DNA of 9,598 bases from Planctomycetota bacterium (GTDB lineage: Bacteria; Planctomycetota; Phycisphaerae; Sedimentisphaerales; Anaerobacaceae): the NCBI GenBank assembly GCA_013202635.1, contig JABMRO010000136.1, positions 1 to 9,598 on the forward strand, written 5' to 3'. Position 1 is the stretch's first letter. Every line of letters starts with the position of its first letter. The notes under the pieces are model-generated. The model searched no databases, was not told the DNA's origin, and saw only the letters and a list, made by a program, of their open reading frames with translations. This document shows positions 1-5,774 of this stretch, in pieces. Made by a program: the position numbers and the translations under genes.

Positions 1-4
1 CACC

Positions 5-92
5 GAAAACGAGCGTTTTTGTTTCTGGCAAGGAAGGCGAAGCAGGCCATCAGTTGATGGTCGATGCAGCCTGACGCCGTCCAGAAACGAAA
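5..92. repeat. Nested palindrome, possible structured RNA or small palindromic element
   Basis: Bases 17-28 pair with 81-92 (12 pairs, one T-G wobble), 36-39 with 75-78, 43-46 with 70-73, and 47-52 with 55-60 (CCATCA-GT-TGATGG). Together they make one long, interrupted hairpin of about 76 bases. A second small hairpin, AAAACG-AG-CGTTTT at 6-19, overlaps the base of the large one and would compete with it. The element lies about 30 bases beyond the dapB stop on the transcribed side, so it could shape the dapB mRNA end, but there is no T-run typical of an intrinsic terminator. It could also be a small dispersed palindromic element. The pairing is seen directly; the role is unknown. Confidence 0.55.
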
Positions 93-120
93 TAAGCCGT
101 TTGAATGCAGAGTTATTTTG

Positions 121-921
121 TTATGTGCTCTTAATCCCTAAAACATCAGCCATCGAATACAAGCCCGGCTCTTTCCCCACCAACCATTTCGCCGCCCGCA
201 GCGCCCCCCTTACAAAAGTGTCCCTGCTATTGGCCGTATGATTGACGGTAACCGTCTCGCCCAATGTCCCGAATATTACAGAGTGAACACCGATAATGTC
301 ACCCGCCCGTACCGCATGCATTCCGATAGTGCCTTTTTTCCGCAGGCTCTCTCCGCTCCTGCCGTGGGTCAGTGTTTTGTCGATGTCCTTCCCTGTCGCC
401 TTGCAGATATTCTCAGCTAACGTAAGAGCACTGCCGCTCGGAGCGTCTTTCTTAAAGCGATGATGCTGCTCGGTTATCTCTATATCGTATTCATCCCCGA
501 GCATCGTCGCGACCTTCCCCACAAGATTAAACAGAACATTCATTCCCACACTCATATTAGTCCCGTATATAATCGGTATTGTCTCCGATGCCGCTTTGAA
601 CTTTTCCCGCTGCGAACTGCTAAGGCCCGTAGTGCCCGATACCAAAGCCACCTTATTCTCAAGGCAGTAGTTGAGAGTCTCATCCGCCGCCTCAGCTAAG
701 GAAAAATCGATAGCCACCTCACCACCCGTTGGAAACGCATCAGTCAGTGTAATATCAATAGGCCCCGCCCCCGCCAAAACGCCCGCATCTTTACCGACAT
801 CCGGATGGCCCTGTCTTTCCACCGCTCCAACTATATCGAACTGCCCGGACTCTACGGCCAAAGCAACAATCCGCCTGCCCATTCGTCCGGCCGCACCGAC
901 AACCACGAGTTTAGTCTTCAT
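121..921 (-). CDS. dapB: 4-hydroxy-tetrahydrodipicolinate reductase
   Basis: DapB reduces 4-hydroxy-tetrahydrodipicolinate to tetrahydrodipicolinate with NAD(P)H, in the cytoplasmic pathway to diaminopimelate and lysine. The 266-residue product is close to the usual family length (about 270). It has the N-terminal nucleotide-binding loop GAAGRMGRR at 9-17, SGTTG at 95-99, and the family signature with the catalytic His pair at 153-154, Lys157/158 and DAPSG at 159-163. The C-terminal end (NHTANSRDTFVRGA) is also typical. The start at 921 is chosen because AAGGAG lies 9 bases upstream and the conserved fold begins at once. A longer reading frame to 984 would start upstream of the predicted promoter -10. 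No other lysine gene is nearby, so it seems to be a single-gene unit. Function is very secure. Confidence 0.97.
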   Translation of the reverse strand: MKTKLVVVGAAGRMGRRIVALAVESGQFDIVGAVERQGHPDVGKDAGVLAGAGPIDITLTDAFPTGGEVAIDFSLAEAADETLNYCLENKVALVSGTTGLSSSQREKFKAASETIPIIYGTNMSVGMNVLFNLVGKVATMLGDEYDIEITEQHHRFKKDAPSGSALTLAENICKATGKDIDKTLTHGRSGESLRKKGTIGMHAVRAGDIIGVHSVIFGTLGETVTVNHTANSRDTFVRGALRAAKWLVGKEPGLYSMADVLGIKST

Positions 922-930
922 CTTTAAAAA

Positions 931-936
931 CTCCTT
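931..936 (-). promoter_or_regulatory. Ribosome binding site of dapB
   Basis: AAGGAG on the minus strand, 9 bases before the ATG at 921. It decides the dapB start in favour of the 266-residue protein over the longer reading frame. Confidence 0.85.
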
Positions 937-965
937 ACAAACCCTGACTACACAATCTGATAAAA

Positions 966-994
966 AATATAACCCCCGCACCATACATTTACAA
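966..994 (-). promoter_or_regulatory. Predicted sigma-70-type promoter of dapB
   Basis: On the minus strand, TTGTAA (989-994) is followed after 17 bases by TATATT (966-971). Transcription would start near 959, giving a leader of roughly 37 bases that contains the ribosome site. Prediction by eye only. Confidence 0.6.
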
Positions 995-1090
995 GCCTAA
1001 AGATGATATCGTAAGTTGGTGGCTTGCTCGTCGGGGCGGACGTGCCAATCTCAATCTTTACAATGTGAAAGACGTTTATTTTTTTAAAAT

Positions 1091-1113
1091 TGTAGGGTGG
1101 GGCCTGCCCCACC
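1091..1113 (+). repeat. Left REP-like palindrome with GTAG head
   Basis: GTAG at 1092-1095 is followed by a perfect 8-pair hairpin GGTGGGGC-CT-GCCCCACC at 1096-1113. Its orientation is opposite to the matching copy at 1698-1721. Read on the minus strand it lies directly after the transposase stop codon and could also end its transcript. Confidence 0.8.
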
Positions 1114-1119
1114 ATTTTG

Positions 1120-1671
1120 TTATTCTCCAAAAGCCTCTACTGCAATTTTAAGAACGTCCTCGAAATCATTACTATTGCCGTAAAATCCTTCTTTGACATA
1201 TCGATGATACGTTGACCACGTCCAATCTTCAACTCTGCCAACCAATTCATGCTTGAGAGGATTATAATGGATATAATCTACATGTCGCTGCAGGTCATTC
1301 TCATCCCGGATTCTATGCTCCCAAAACCTACGCTGCCATAAACAAACCTCTCCTTTGCGTTTTCGAGATTCTGGTACTTGTTGTTGCCGTCCAACCAATT
1401 GTATCTATTCTTTGCTGAACAATCCTTTTATAGATAACCATCTTCTTGAAAAATCTGAATCATTTTCCGGTAGTTTCCATACACAATGCAAATGTTCCGG
1501 CAAAAAACAAAATGCGACGGTCTCATAAGGATGTTTTGATTGTGTTTCTCGAATTGCGTTTCTCAAGCACCGACGCGCAAGCTCCGAACGGAATAACTTA
1601 ATACGGTTATAGGTAACAACTGTAAAAAAGTAAAACCCTCCCTCAAATTTGGCACGTATGTAATTAGGCAT
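1120..1671 (-). pseudogene. REP-associated tyrosine transposase (RAYT, Y1_Tnp family), in-frame TAG
   Basis: The family consists of single-strand-specific HUH nucleases/transposases that act on REP hairpins. The frame starts with MPNYIRAKF at 1671 (AGGA 9 bases upstream) and runs to TAA at 1120-1122, 183 codons in all, a normal length. The HUH motif HLH is at residues 60-62 (PEHLHCVW). The tyrosine region HVDYIHYNPLKHE is at about 130-142, with candidate nucleophiles Tyr133 and Tyr136. WQRRFWEH at 112-119 is also typical. Codon 89 (1405-1407) is TAG, in the same frame, so no indel is needed to join the halves. TAG ends the DUF1080 gene in this window, so it should terminate here too. This separates the HUH motif from the tyrosine region. 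A TTG at 1396-1398 might restart the second half, but no evidence supports that. Family call is secure; loss of function is inferred. Confidence 0.88.
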
Positions 1672-1697
1672 AATGCCATATCCTAACGAAATCGTCT

Positions 1698-1721
1698 TGT
1701 TGGGGCTTGCCCTACCCTACA
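1698..1721 (-). repeat. Right REP-like palindrome with GTAG head (inverted copy)
   Basis: On the minus strand, GTAG (1717-1720) is followed by GGTAGGGC-AA-GCCCCAAC, an imperfect hairpin with 6 of 8 pairs. It matches the left copy in most positions, including the leading TGTAGGGT, but points the other way. It sits just upstream of the transposase start. Confidence 0.7.
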
Positions 1722-1740
1722 TTTACTTCCCATATTGGCT

Positions 1741-2061
1741 TCACTCCAGAATCAGATGAAATAAAAGGGAAAAAATCAACAATAATCCCATAACTAATAA
1801 CAAACCAATGAACGAAAACCATGCTTTCCTTTTTAAGTCAATCAATTCTTCGTCTATCATGTCATTCTCAAGAGGAGGGCCATACCTTACGGGGAAAGCA
1901 TATCCCCCAGTAAACTTTTTACGTTTCTCTACAACCTCTGGATATCTTTGTTGGAGTTCCCGTTCAAACTTACGCCCAAAGCGAATGCAACGTACCATTA
2001 AAATGATACATATGATTGTTCCAATAAGCCACAGGAAAACATACAGAAGAATAACAAGCAT
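1741..2061 (-). CDS. Small two-helix membrane protein, function unknown
   Basis: The 106-residue product has an N-terminal hydrophobic helix (about 2-23, beginning MLVILLYVFLWLIG). A charged middle segment follows (about 24-82) with RKFERELQQRYPEVVEKRKK, a Gly/Pro/Tyr-rich stretch around 51-62 and an acidic ENDMIDEELIDLK. A second hydrophobic helix spans about 83-104. Basic residues follow the first helix and precede the second, so the middle segment is probably cytoplasmic. The overall plan loosely recalls small UspB-like two-helix proteins, but I see no diagnostic motif and do not assign it. No strong Shine-Dalgarno sequence precedes the ATG. The well-formed hydrophobic-charged-hydrophobic pattern suggests a real gene. 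It stands alone between the RAYT element and the oxidoreductase. Confidence 0.7.
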   Translation of the reverse strand: MLVILLYVFLWLIGTIICIILMVRCIRFGRKFERELQQRYPEVVEKRKKFTGGYAFPVRYGPPLENDMIDEELIDLKRKAWFSFIGLLLVMGLLLIFSLLFHLILE

Positions 2062-2435
2062 ACTATCCAGTTTTTTAGCCTTTCATATCATCTTTTTATG
2101 GTAAGCTAATCTGATTATGACGTTTTACATAGGTTTTGCCTCAAAATTTAGGACTTTTACATCTCCTGAATCATAAATCTAGGATGTCTCGCTCGCTAAT
2201 CTAAAGAATAATTACACTTTTGAAGTTGAACTTACAAGAGAAAAATGACAGTTTTAGCTTGTTAAAATAGGCAATATACTCTTAATTGACAATTACCGTT
2301 TGTGCGCGGCTAATGAGCTTTACAATGATAGTTGATAGTTTACACGCGGAATTTACCACCCTAAAGGGTGCCAATCACCAAAAGCATAACCGGGATTCCT
2401 TAATTTTACATTTTACGCTTTGGTATTTAATTTTA
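2062..2435. other. Intergenic region, no gene seen
   Basis: This AT-rich stretch lies between the membrane protein gene and the oxidoreductase stop. It holds a small perfect hairpin CACCC-TAAA-GGGTG (2357-2370), with no adjoining T-run and so only a weak terminator candidate. Two GTTGATA-like heptamers occur at 2324-2337, and a 7-base-period array at 2397-2438. I see no convincing reading frame or RNA gene. Confidence 0.6.
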
Positions 2436-2438
2436 TCA
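2397..2438. repeat. Degenerate heptamer array touching the oxidoreductase stop codon
   Basis: Six units in strict 7-base phase: TCCTTAA, TTTTACA, TTTTACG, CTTTGGT, ATTTAAT, TTTATCA. The last unit contains the complement of the TGA stop of the neighbouring minus-strand gene. It has the same style as the arrays at 5698, 6403, 8270 and 8355. Confidence 0.55.
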
Positions 2439-3725
2439 AAGTCTCCACGGTGCGCGCAAAGCTCTCGCTCTCATCTTGTCTGCTTCCGGGTCATTAACGA
2501 AGCGTTCGTCCTTCGGGTCCCATTTCAATTTTCGCCCCAATATCATCGCGATATTACCCAGGTGACAAACACTGGCCGTACGGTGCCCGATCTCCGCCGT
2601 GCAGATTGTATCCTTCCGGCTCTTAATGCAATCCAGGAAGTTCTGTTTGTGGTCGTTGCTCTCATACAGGTGAATCTCATCCGGCCCTATTTTGCTCGTC
2701 AGAAGCGACTTCGGCTCGGTGTCTATCTTGCCGCGCGTTACATCAACCCAGCCTTCCGTCCCTTCGAAATGTGTATGCCCGCTGCTGCTTTTCAGAAATA
2801 ATTTAACGCCGTTAGCGTATGTGTACTCGATGTTCTCGTTTTGAGCGGTTGTAAACAGTCCGGTCTTTGGAAAATCACCGCTGCCGACAATCTCGACCGG
2901 TCCGGTATCGTCCACCGCGTTTCCCCACTGCGCGATATCGAGATAATGAGCGCCCCAGTTGGTCATCTGCCCGCCGGAATAGTCTAAAATAAATCGGAAC
3001 TGATAGTGACATCGCTGCGTCGTATATGGCTCCCACGGCGCAGGCCCAAGCCACATATCATAGTCGAATCCGTCCGGCACCGGCTCGGCCTCCCACGTTG
3101 GTGGGCATTTACGGTTATTACCGTGAATCCCGACTCTCATAGTGTGCAGCTTGCCGATCCGGCCGTTGCGTACCAGCTCACAGGCAAACCGAAACTCGCT
3201 GCCCGAACGCTGCTGAGAGCCCGTCTGAAAGACCCGCCCGTACCGCTTCACCTCATCGGCAAGGACACGCCCTTCGCCTATGGTCAAAGTCAGCGGCTTT
3301 TCACAAAATACGTCCTTACCACTCCGTACCGCCGCAATCGAAATCGGCACATGCCAGTGGTCTGGCGCCGCGACTGATACCGCATCGATATCATCACGGG
3401 CCAATACTTCACGAAAGTCCGTGTAAGAAAAGGCCGGAGCAAGACCCGCTATCTGACGCGCTTTTTCCAAGTGTCCGGCATCAGCATCACAAACCGCCAC
3501 CACCTCGCAGCTCGACTTGCCTCTGAATCCCTTCATATTGCCCGTTCCCTGACCTCCCAGACCAATACAACCCATCGTGATGCGGTTGCTCGGCGCCCCT
3601 GCACCGAACACCGAAGAAGGAACGATTGCCGGCCACGCTATGGCCGCCCCCGCGACAGCCGCCGAACCCTTCAAAAACTCCCTGCGGCTCATCGTTGCTG
3701 CCCGTTTGCTTCGTCTGTTGTTCAT
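2436..3725 (-). CDS. Tat-exported Gfo/Idh/MocA family oxidoreductase
   Basis: An NAD(P)-dependent sugar or sugar-derivative dehydrogenase type, 429 residues. A twin-arginine signal is plain: SRREFLKG at 13-20, then a hydrophobic stretch AAVAGAAIAWPAIV, with mature protein from about 42-46. The Rossmann loop GLGGQG is at 55-60, an acidic strand end VAVCDAD at 76-82, and the family motif CEKPL at 141-145, whose Lys143 is usually part of the active site. WGAHYLDIAQW at 257-267 supplies the likely catalytic Asp263 and His260. The C-terminal ending (RALRAPWRL) is typical of planctomycete members. The start is supported by GGGAAG 5 bases upstream. It follows the DUF1080 gene by 38 bases on the same strand and is surely cotranscribed. 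The substrate is not readable; related enzymes make 3-keto sugars. Family assignment is very secure. Confidence 0.95.
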   Translation of the reverse strand: MNNRRSKRAATMSRREFLKGSAAVAGAAIAWPAIVPSSVFGAGAPSNRITMGCIGLGGQGTGNMKGFRGKSSCEVVAVCDADAGHLEKARQIAGLAPAFSYTDFREVLARDDIDAVSVAAPDHWHVPISIAAVRSGKDVFCEKPLTLTIGEGRVLADEVKRYGRVFQTGSQQRSGSEFRFACELVRNGRIGKLHTMRVGIHGNNRKCPPTWEAEPVPDGFDYDMWLGPAPWEPYTTQRCHYQFRFILDYSGGQMTNWGAHYLDIAQWGNAVDDTGPVEIVGSGDFPKTGLFTTAQNENIEYTYANGVKLFLKSSSGHTHFEGTEGWVDVTRGKIDTEPKSLLTSKIGPDEIHLYESNDHKQNFLDCIKSRKDTICTAEIGHRTASVCHLGNIAMILGRKLKWDPKDERFVNDPEADKMRARALRAPWRL

Positions 3726-3763
3726 TGCGTCTTCCCTTTTTGCCTTGCATAGTTTTCTTATAA

Positions 3764-5092
3764 CTATTTAAGAGTTTTTATTCTCAAACTGCGAAATGCC
3801 AGCTTGTCGCCATGCCCACAAAAAGCGATAAAGCCCTTGTCCCGTTTCAGACCAGGATGTTCGTTTCCATCCATAGTCTTGGGCGTACTGGCTTTCTCGA
3901 TGTCCGCATCGACAATCGTCGTACCGTTGAGCTTGACCGTTATCTGCTTGCCCCGAGCGATGACCTCCTCGTAATTCCAGTCGCCCACAGGCTTGAGAAA
4001 TCCGACCTTCGCCGGAACAACACCGTAAATCGAGCCGTGAAACTGATAAGGCTTCAGGTTCTTATACTTATCCGCCGTATTATCCAATATCTGTAGCTCC
4101 ATCCCCTCGTAAGCCGCATTAACATTCAAAGGCGTGCGAATACCAAGTCCGTTGTTCGCCCCGGGTGTCAGCTTAAACTCGAACCGCATAATGAAATCGC
4201 CGTACTCTTTCGCTGTATAAAGATTACCGCCGCCAAGCTCCGGCTCTACAACAATCATACCGTCCTTGGCCACATAACCCTTCGTATTGCCCTGCCAGCC
4301 GCTCAGGTCATTGTCCTTACCGCTAAACATCAGCTCGAAACCGTCTGCCTCTTCCTGCTCGGCCAGTTCGTTCGTAATCTCACGAATAAACACGTTCCTG
4401 AAATAAAGCCGGCTGCCGTGCGATTGTAGCTCTATCTGCTCGCTCGGATAAATCGGCTTGTCCCGCTCCCAATAATTCTCCATCACCACGTTATTGACCA
4501 CCTTAATACCGTTCAGATACACCGTCATCTTTTCCCCCTTCATAATAATCCTGAACGTGTTCCACTGGCCGACCGGCCTGTCCGCCATCCTGTCCGGCTT
4601 ACTAGCTCCCTTCTTGTTATTATACAATCCGCCCGAACCGACCTGCGCGCCGACTCTTCTGAGCGACGTGTCCCATATCTGCACCTGCGGTGACCCGCGA
4701 AGATATATACCGCTGTCGCCGCCCTTCTCTATCTTCCAATCGACTAACATCTCGAAATCGCTGTAGTCCCTCGCCGTACAAAGGCTGTGCCCCTTCCCGT
4801 TAAAGAAAAGCGCACCATCGACCACCTTCCAGTTCACCCGCATGTCCTCATCCGCCTTGGCCTGTGCCTCGGCCAATTCTTCCCGGCTCATTTCACGTCG
4901 GCTTTTCGGACTGCCGACCAGTCCCTTCCAACCAGTAAGGTCCTCACCGTTAAACAGAGCAACAAATCCCTTTGGCGGCCGGTTCAATTCCCGCCCCTCC
5001 GCACTCGTCGCTGCATACCCCAAACAAACCAAAACAATCAAAACCGAAACAGTACTCAACAACAGGTTTGATTTAGACGTGCTTTTCATCAT
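3764..5092 (-). CDS. Secreted protein with two DUF1080 (3-keto-disaccharide hydrolase-like) domains
   Basis: DUF1080 is a concanavalin-like fold; characterised members hydrolyse 3-keto-glycosides. The 442-residue product has a signal peptide (hydrophobic about 9-28, probable cleavage near ATSA-EG at 31). Domain 1 spans about 42-238: FVALFNGEDLTGWKG at its start, GGDSGIYLRG about 124-133, RLYFRNVFIREI at its end. Domain 2 spans about 251-441: FELMFSGKDNDLSGWQG, then GANNGLGIRTP, ending in AFRSLRIKTLK. Most relatives have one such domain, so this is a tandem fusion. The start at 5092 is preferred because AAAGGA lies 8 bases upstream; an ATG at 5110 lacks such a site. The gene leads a two-gene unit with the oxidoreductase, consistent with oxidation of a glycoside at C3 and cleavage of the keto product. 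That pathway is inference. Confidence 0.9.
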   Translation of the reverse strand: MMKSTSKSNLLLSTVSVLIVLVCLGYAATSAEGRELNRPPKGFVALFNGEDLTGWKGLVGSPKSRREMSREELAEAQAKADEDMRVNWKVVDGALFFNGKGHSLCTARDYSDFEMLVDWKIEKGGDSGIYLRGSPQVQIWDTSLRRVGAQVGSGGLYNNKKGASKPDRMADRPVGQWNTFRIIMKGEKMTVYLNGIKVVNNVVMENYWERDKPIYPSEQIELQSHGSRLYFRNVFIREITNELAEQEEADGFELMFSGKDNDLSGWQGNTKGYVAKDGMIVVEPELGGGNLYTAKEYGDFIMRFEFKLTPGANNGLGIRTPLNVNAAYEGMELQILDNTADKYKNLKPYQFHGSIYGVVPAKVGFLKPVGDWNYEEVIARGKQITVKLNGTTIVDADIEKASTPKTMDGNEHPGLKRDKGFIAFCGHGDKLAFRSLRIKTLK

Positions 5093-5100
5093 TTTTGCTT

Positions 5101-5106
5101 TCCTTT
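5101..5106 (-). promoter_or_regulatory. Ribosome binding site of the DUF1080 gene
   Basis: AAAGGA on the minus strand, 8 bases before the ATG at 5092. It lies inside the reading frame that begins at the upstream ATG 5110, and so argues for the shorter protein. Confidence 0.7.
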
Positions 5107-5255
5107 CCATAATTTGCTTATTCTTATACTTATTGAAGCCCTGAAATGAAATTTACCTTCCATCCTTCACTCCGGCCGAACTCTCCTCATAACATCATCA
5201 CCCCCGGTAACTTCGACAGCATCGGGTGCTTGACCACAATCGCACTTGAAAAAAG

Positions 5256-5330
5256 GGTGAAAGAGGGGACTCGAACCCCCGACCCCTGGATCCACAATCC
5301 AGTGCTCTAACCATCTGAGCTACTCTCACC
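5256..5330 (-). tRNA. tRNA-His (anticodon GTG)
   Basis: The minus strand folds as a full cloverleaf. The acceptor GTGAGAG (5329-5323) pairs with CTTTCAC (5263-5257) with one wobble. The D arm is GCTCAGATGGTTAGAGC, the anticodon arm CTGGA-TTGTGGA-TCCAG carries GTG, and the T arm contains GGTTCGAGTCC. The first base, 5330, is the extra G(-1) special to tRNA-His and faces discriminator C73 at 5256. CCA is not encoded. A run of six T follows on the minus strand (5254-5249) and probably ends transcription. The gene has its own strong promoter. The next gene on the same strand, DUF1080, starts about 160 bases further on and is unlikely to be related. Confidence 0.97.
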
Positions 5331-5358
5331 ACAATTCTTCCCCCCGCCATAAAAACCA

Positions 5359-5387
5359 ATTATATCATCCTTGCCCGCTTACGTCAA
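5359..5387 (-). promoter_or_regulatory. Predicted sigma-70-type promoter of tRNA-His
   Basis: On the minus strand, TTGACG (5382-5387), 17 bases, then a perfect TATAAT (5359-5364). Transcription would start near 5352, about 22 bases before the tRNA. This is among the best promoter matches in the window. Confidence 0.8.
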
Positions 5388-5423
5388 TGCCCGTCTTTGA
5401 CCGTTTCTCTCGCAAAAATTCTC

Positions 5424-5452
5424 TTGAAAAATCGCCCAATTTATGTTATAAT
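5424..5452 (+). promoter_or_regulatory. Predicted rightward sigma-70-type promoter with extended -10
   Basis: TTGAAA (5424-5429), a 17-base spacer, then TATAAT (5447-5452) preceded by TG at 5444-5445, the extended -10 signature. The start would be near 5459. The next plus-strand gene, the HNH-AP2 protein, begins about 315 bases downstream, so this may be its promoter or that of an untranslated RNA. Confidence 0.65.
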
Positions 5453-5533
5453 ACACCCAAAATGGAGTTATAACGTAATACATCTAACAAAACCTGACCT
5501 GTAATCTCTTAAAGCTGCCATCACCCCCGGCAG

Positions 5534-5566
5534 TTCTGAGCGAAGCGTAGCGGAGTCGAAGGATCT
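5534..5566. repeat. GCGGA-type intergenic repeat, copy 1
   Basis: The 21-base core at 5539-5559 (AGCGAAGCGTAGCGGAGTCG, then A) differs at only two positions from the core at 5617-5637. Flanked by TTCTG and AGGATCT. This sequence type is a common short dispersed intergenic repeat in many bacteria. Confidence 0.7.
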
Positions 5567-5607
5567 ATTAAAATATTCGCCCGAAGAGTTAATTCTCTCC
5601 CCCTTGT

Positions 5608-5644
5608 GTCATTTCGAGCGGAGCGCAGCGGAGTCGAGAAATCT
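5608..5644. repeat. GCGGA-type intergenic repeat, copy 2
   Basis: Core AGCGGAGCGCAGCGGAGTCG plus A at 5617-5637, inside the frame GTCATTTCG...GAGAAATCT. The outer ATTTC and GAAAT form a short palindrome. Same orientation as copy 1, 78 bases away. Confidence 0.75.
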
Positions 5645-5697
5645 GGCATACGATCTTAATCATCTGTAAGCGTTTTGAAAGCAAAGCCAAAGAATAT

Positions 5698-5774
5698 CAA
5701 ATCTCAAATTCTTAATTTATTTTTGCCTTGTGCTCTTTTACCTTTTAACTTTTACCTTTTTACTTTCTCTTTTA
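5698..5774. repeat. Degenerate heptamer array leading into the HNH-AP2 start codon
   Basis: Eleven units in 7-base phase, for example CAAATCT, CAAATTC, TTAATTT, CTCTTTT, ACCTTTT, AACTTTT, ACCTTTT, TACTTTC, TCTTTTA. The last base is the A of the ATG at 5774. No Shine-Dalgarno sequence fits in this pyrimidine-rich stretch. Confidence 0.7.

Larger units (their letters stand above)
1091..1721. mobile_element. RAYT gene bounded by inverted REP-like palindromes
   Basis: A single-gene element: a disrupted REP-associated tyrosine transposase gene (1120-1671, minus) enclosed by two related palindromes in opposite orientation. Each has a GTAG tetranucleotide on its outer side, at 1092-1095 on the plus strand and at 1717-1720 on the minus strand. 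The left palindrome ends 6 bases past the transposase stop codon; the right one begins about 27 bases before its start codon. In well-studied RAYT systems the transposase recognises a GTAG followed by a hairpin, so this arrangement fits a REP unit with its own enzyme. The outer limits of the element are inferred. Confidence 0.75.
5453..5773. other. Intergenic leader region with repeats, no gene seen
   Basis: Lies between the rightward promoter and the HNH-AP2 gene. It contains a small hairpin CTGCC...GGCAG (5515-5533), two related GCGGA-rich repeats (5534-5566 and 5608-5644) and a heptamer array running into the next start codon. No convincing reading frame is visible. If the promoter at 5424 is used, all of this is transcribed. 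Confidence 0.6.

Noticed and set aside
17..92. The nested palindrome as an integron attC site
   Set aside because: attC outer ends read RYYYAAC...GTTRRRY; here the ends are GTTTCTGG...CCAGAAAC, the wrong arrangement, and no integrase or cassette is present.
2..241. Plus-strand open frame from the left edge (TENERFCFWQGRRSR...) running across dapB
   Set aside because: It lies antisense to a secure dapB gene and its first part translates the palindrome; no start codon or protein family is visible.
922..984. Longer dapB start at 984
   Set aside because: It would add 21 residues unlike any DapB and begin upstream of the predicted -10, while AAGGAG fits the start at 921.
1014..1052. GGTGGCTTGCTCGTCGGGGC segment between dapB and the RAYT as a separate repeat
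   Set aside because: It has the look of a dispersed sequence, but there is no palindrome and no second copy in the window to support it.
2286..2801. Plus-strand frame of 171 codons
   Set aside because: Mostly antisense to the oxidoreductase, no family features, and its beginning is repeat sequence.
5249..5255. CRISPR, prophage or defence genes anywhere in the window
   Set aside because: I looked for regular direct repeats with spacers, integrases, restriction or toxin genes and found none; the HNH-AP2 protein alone does not make a system.
5196..5530. CATCACCCCCGG found at 5196-5207 and 5519-5530, on both sides of tRNA-His
   Set aside because: Only 12 bases, no matching neighbours; probably chance, not an attachment-site pair.
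5675..5773. N-terminal extension of the HNH-AP2 protein from ATG 5675
   Set aside because: The extra 33 residues are a translation of the heptamer array and carry no ribosome site.
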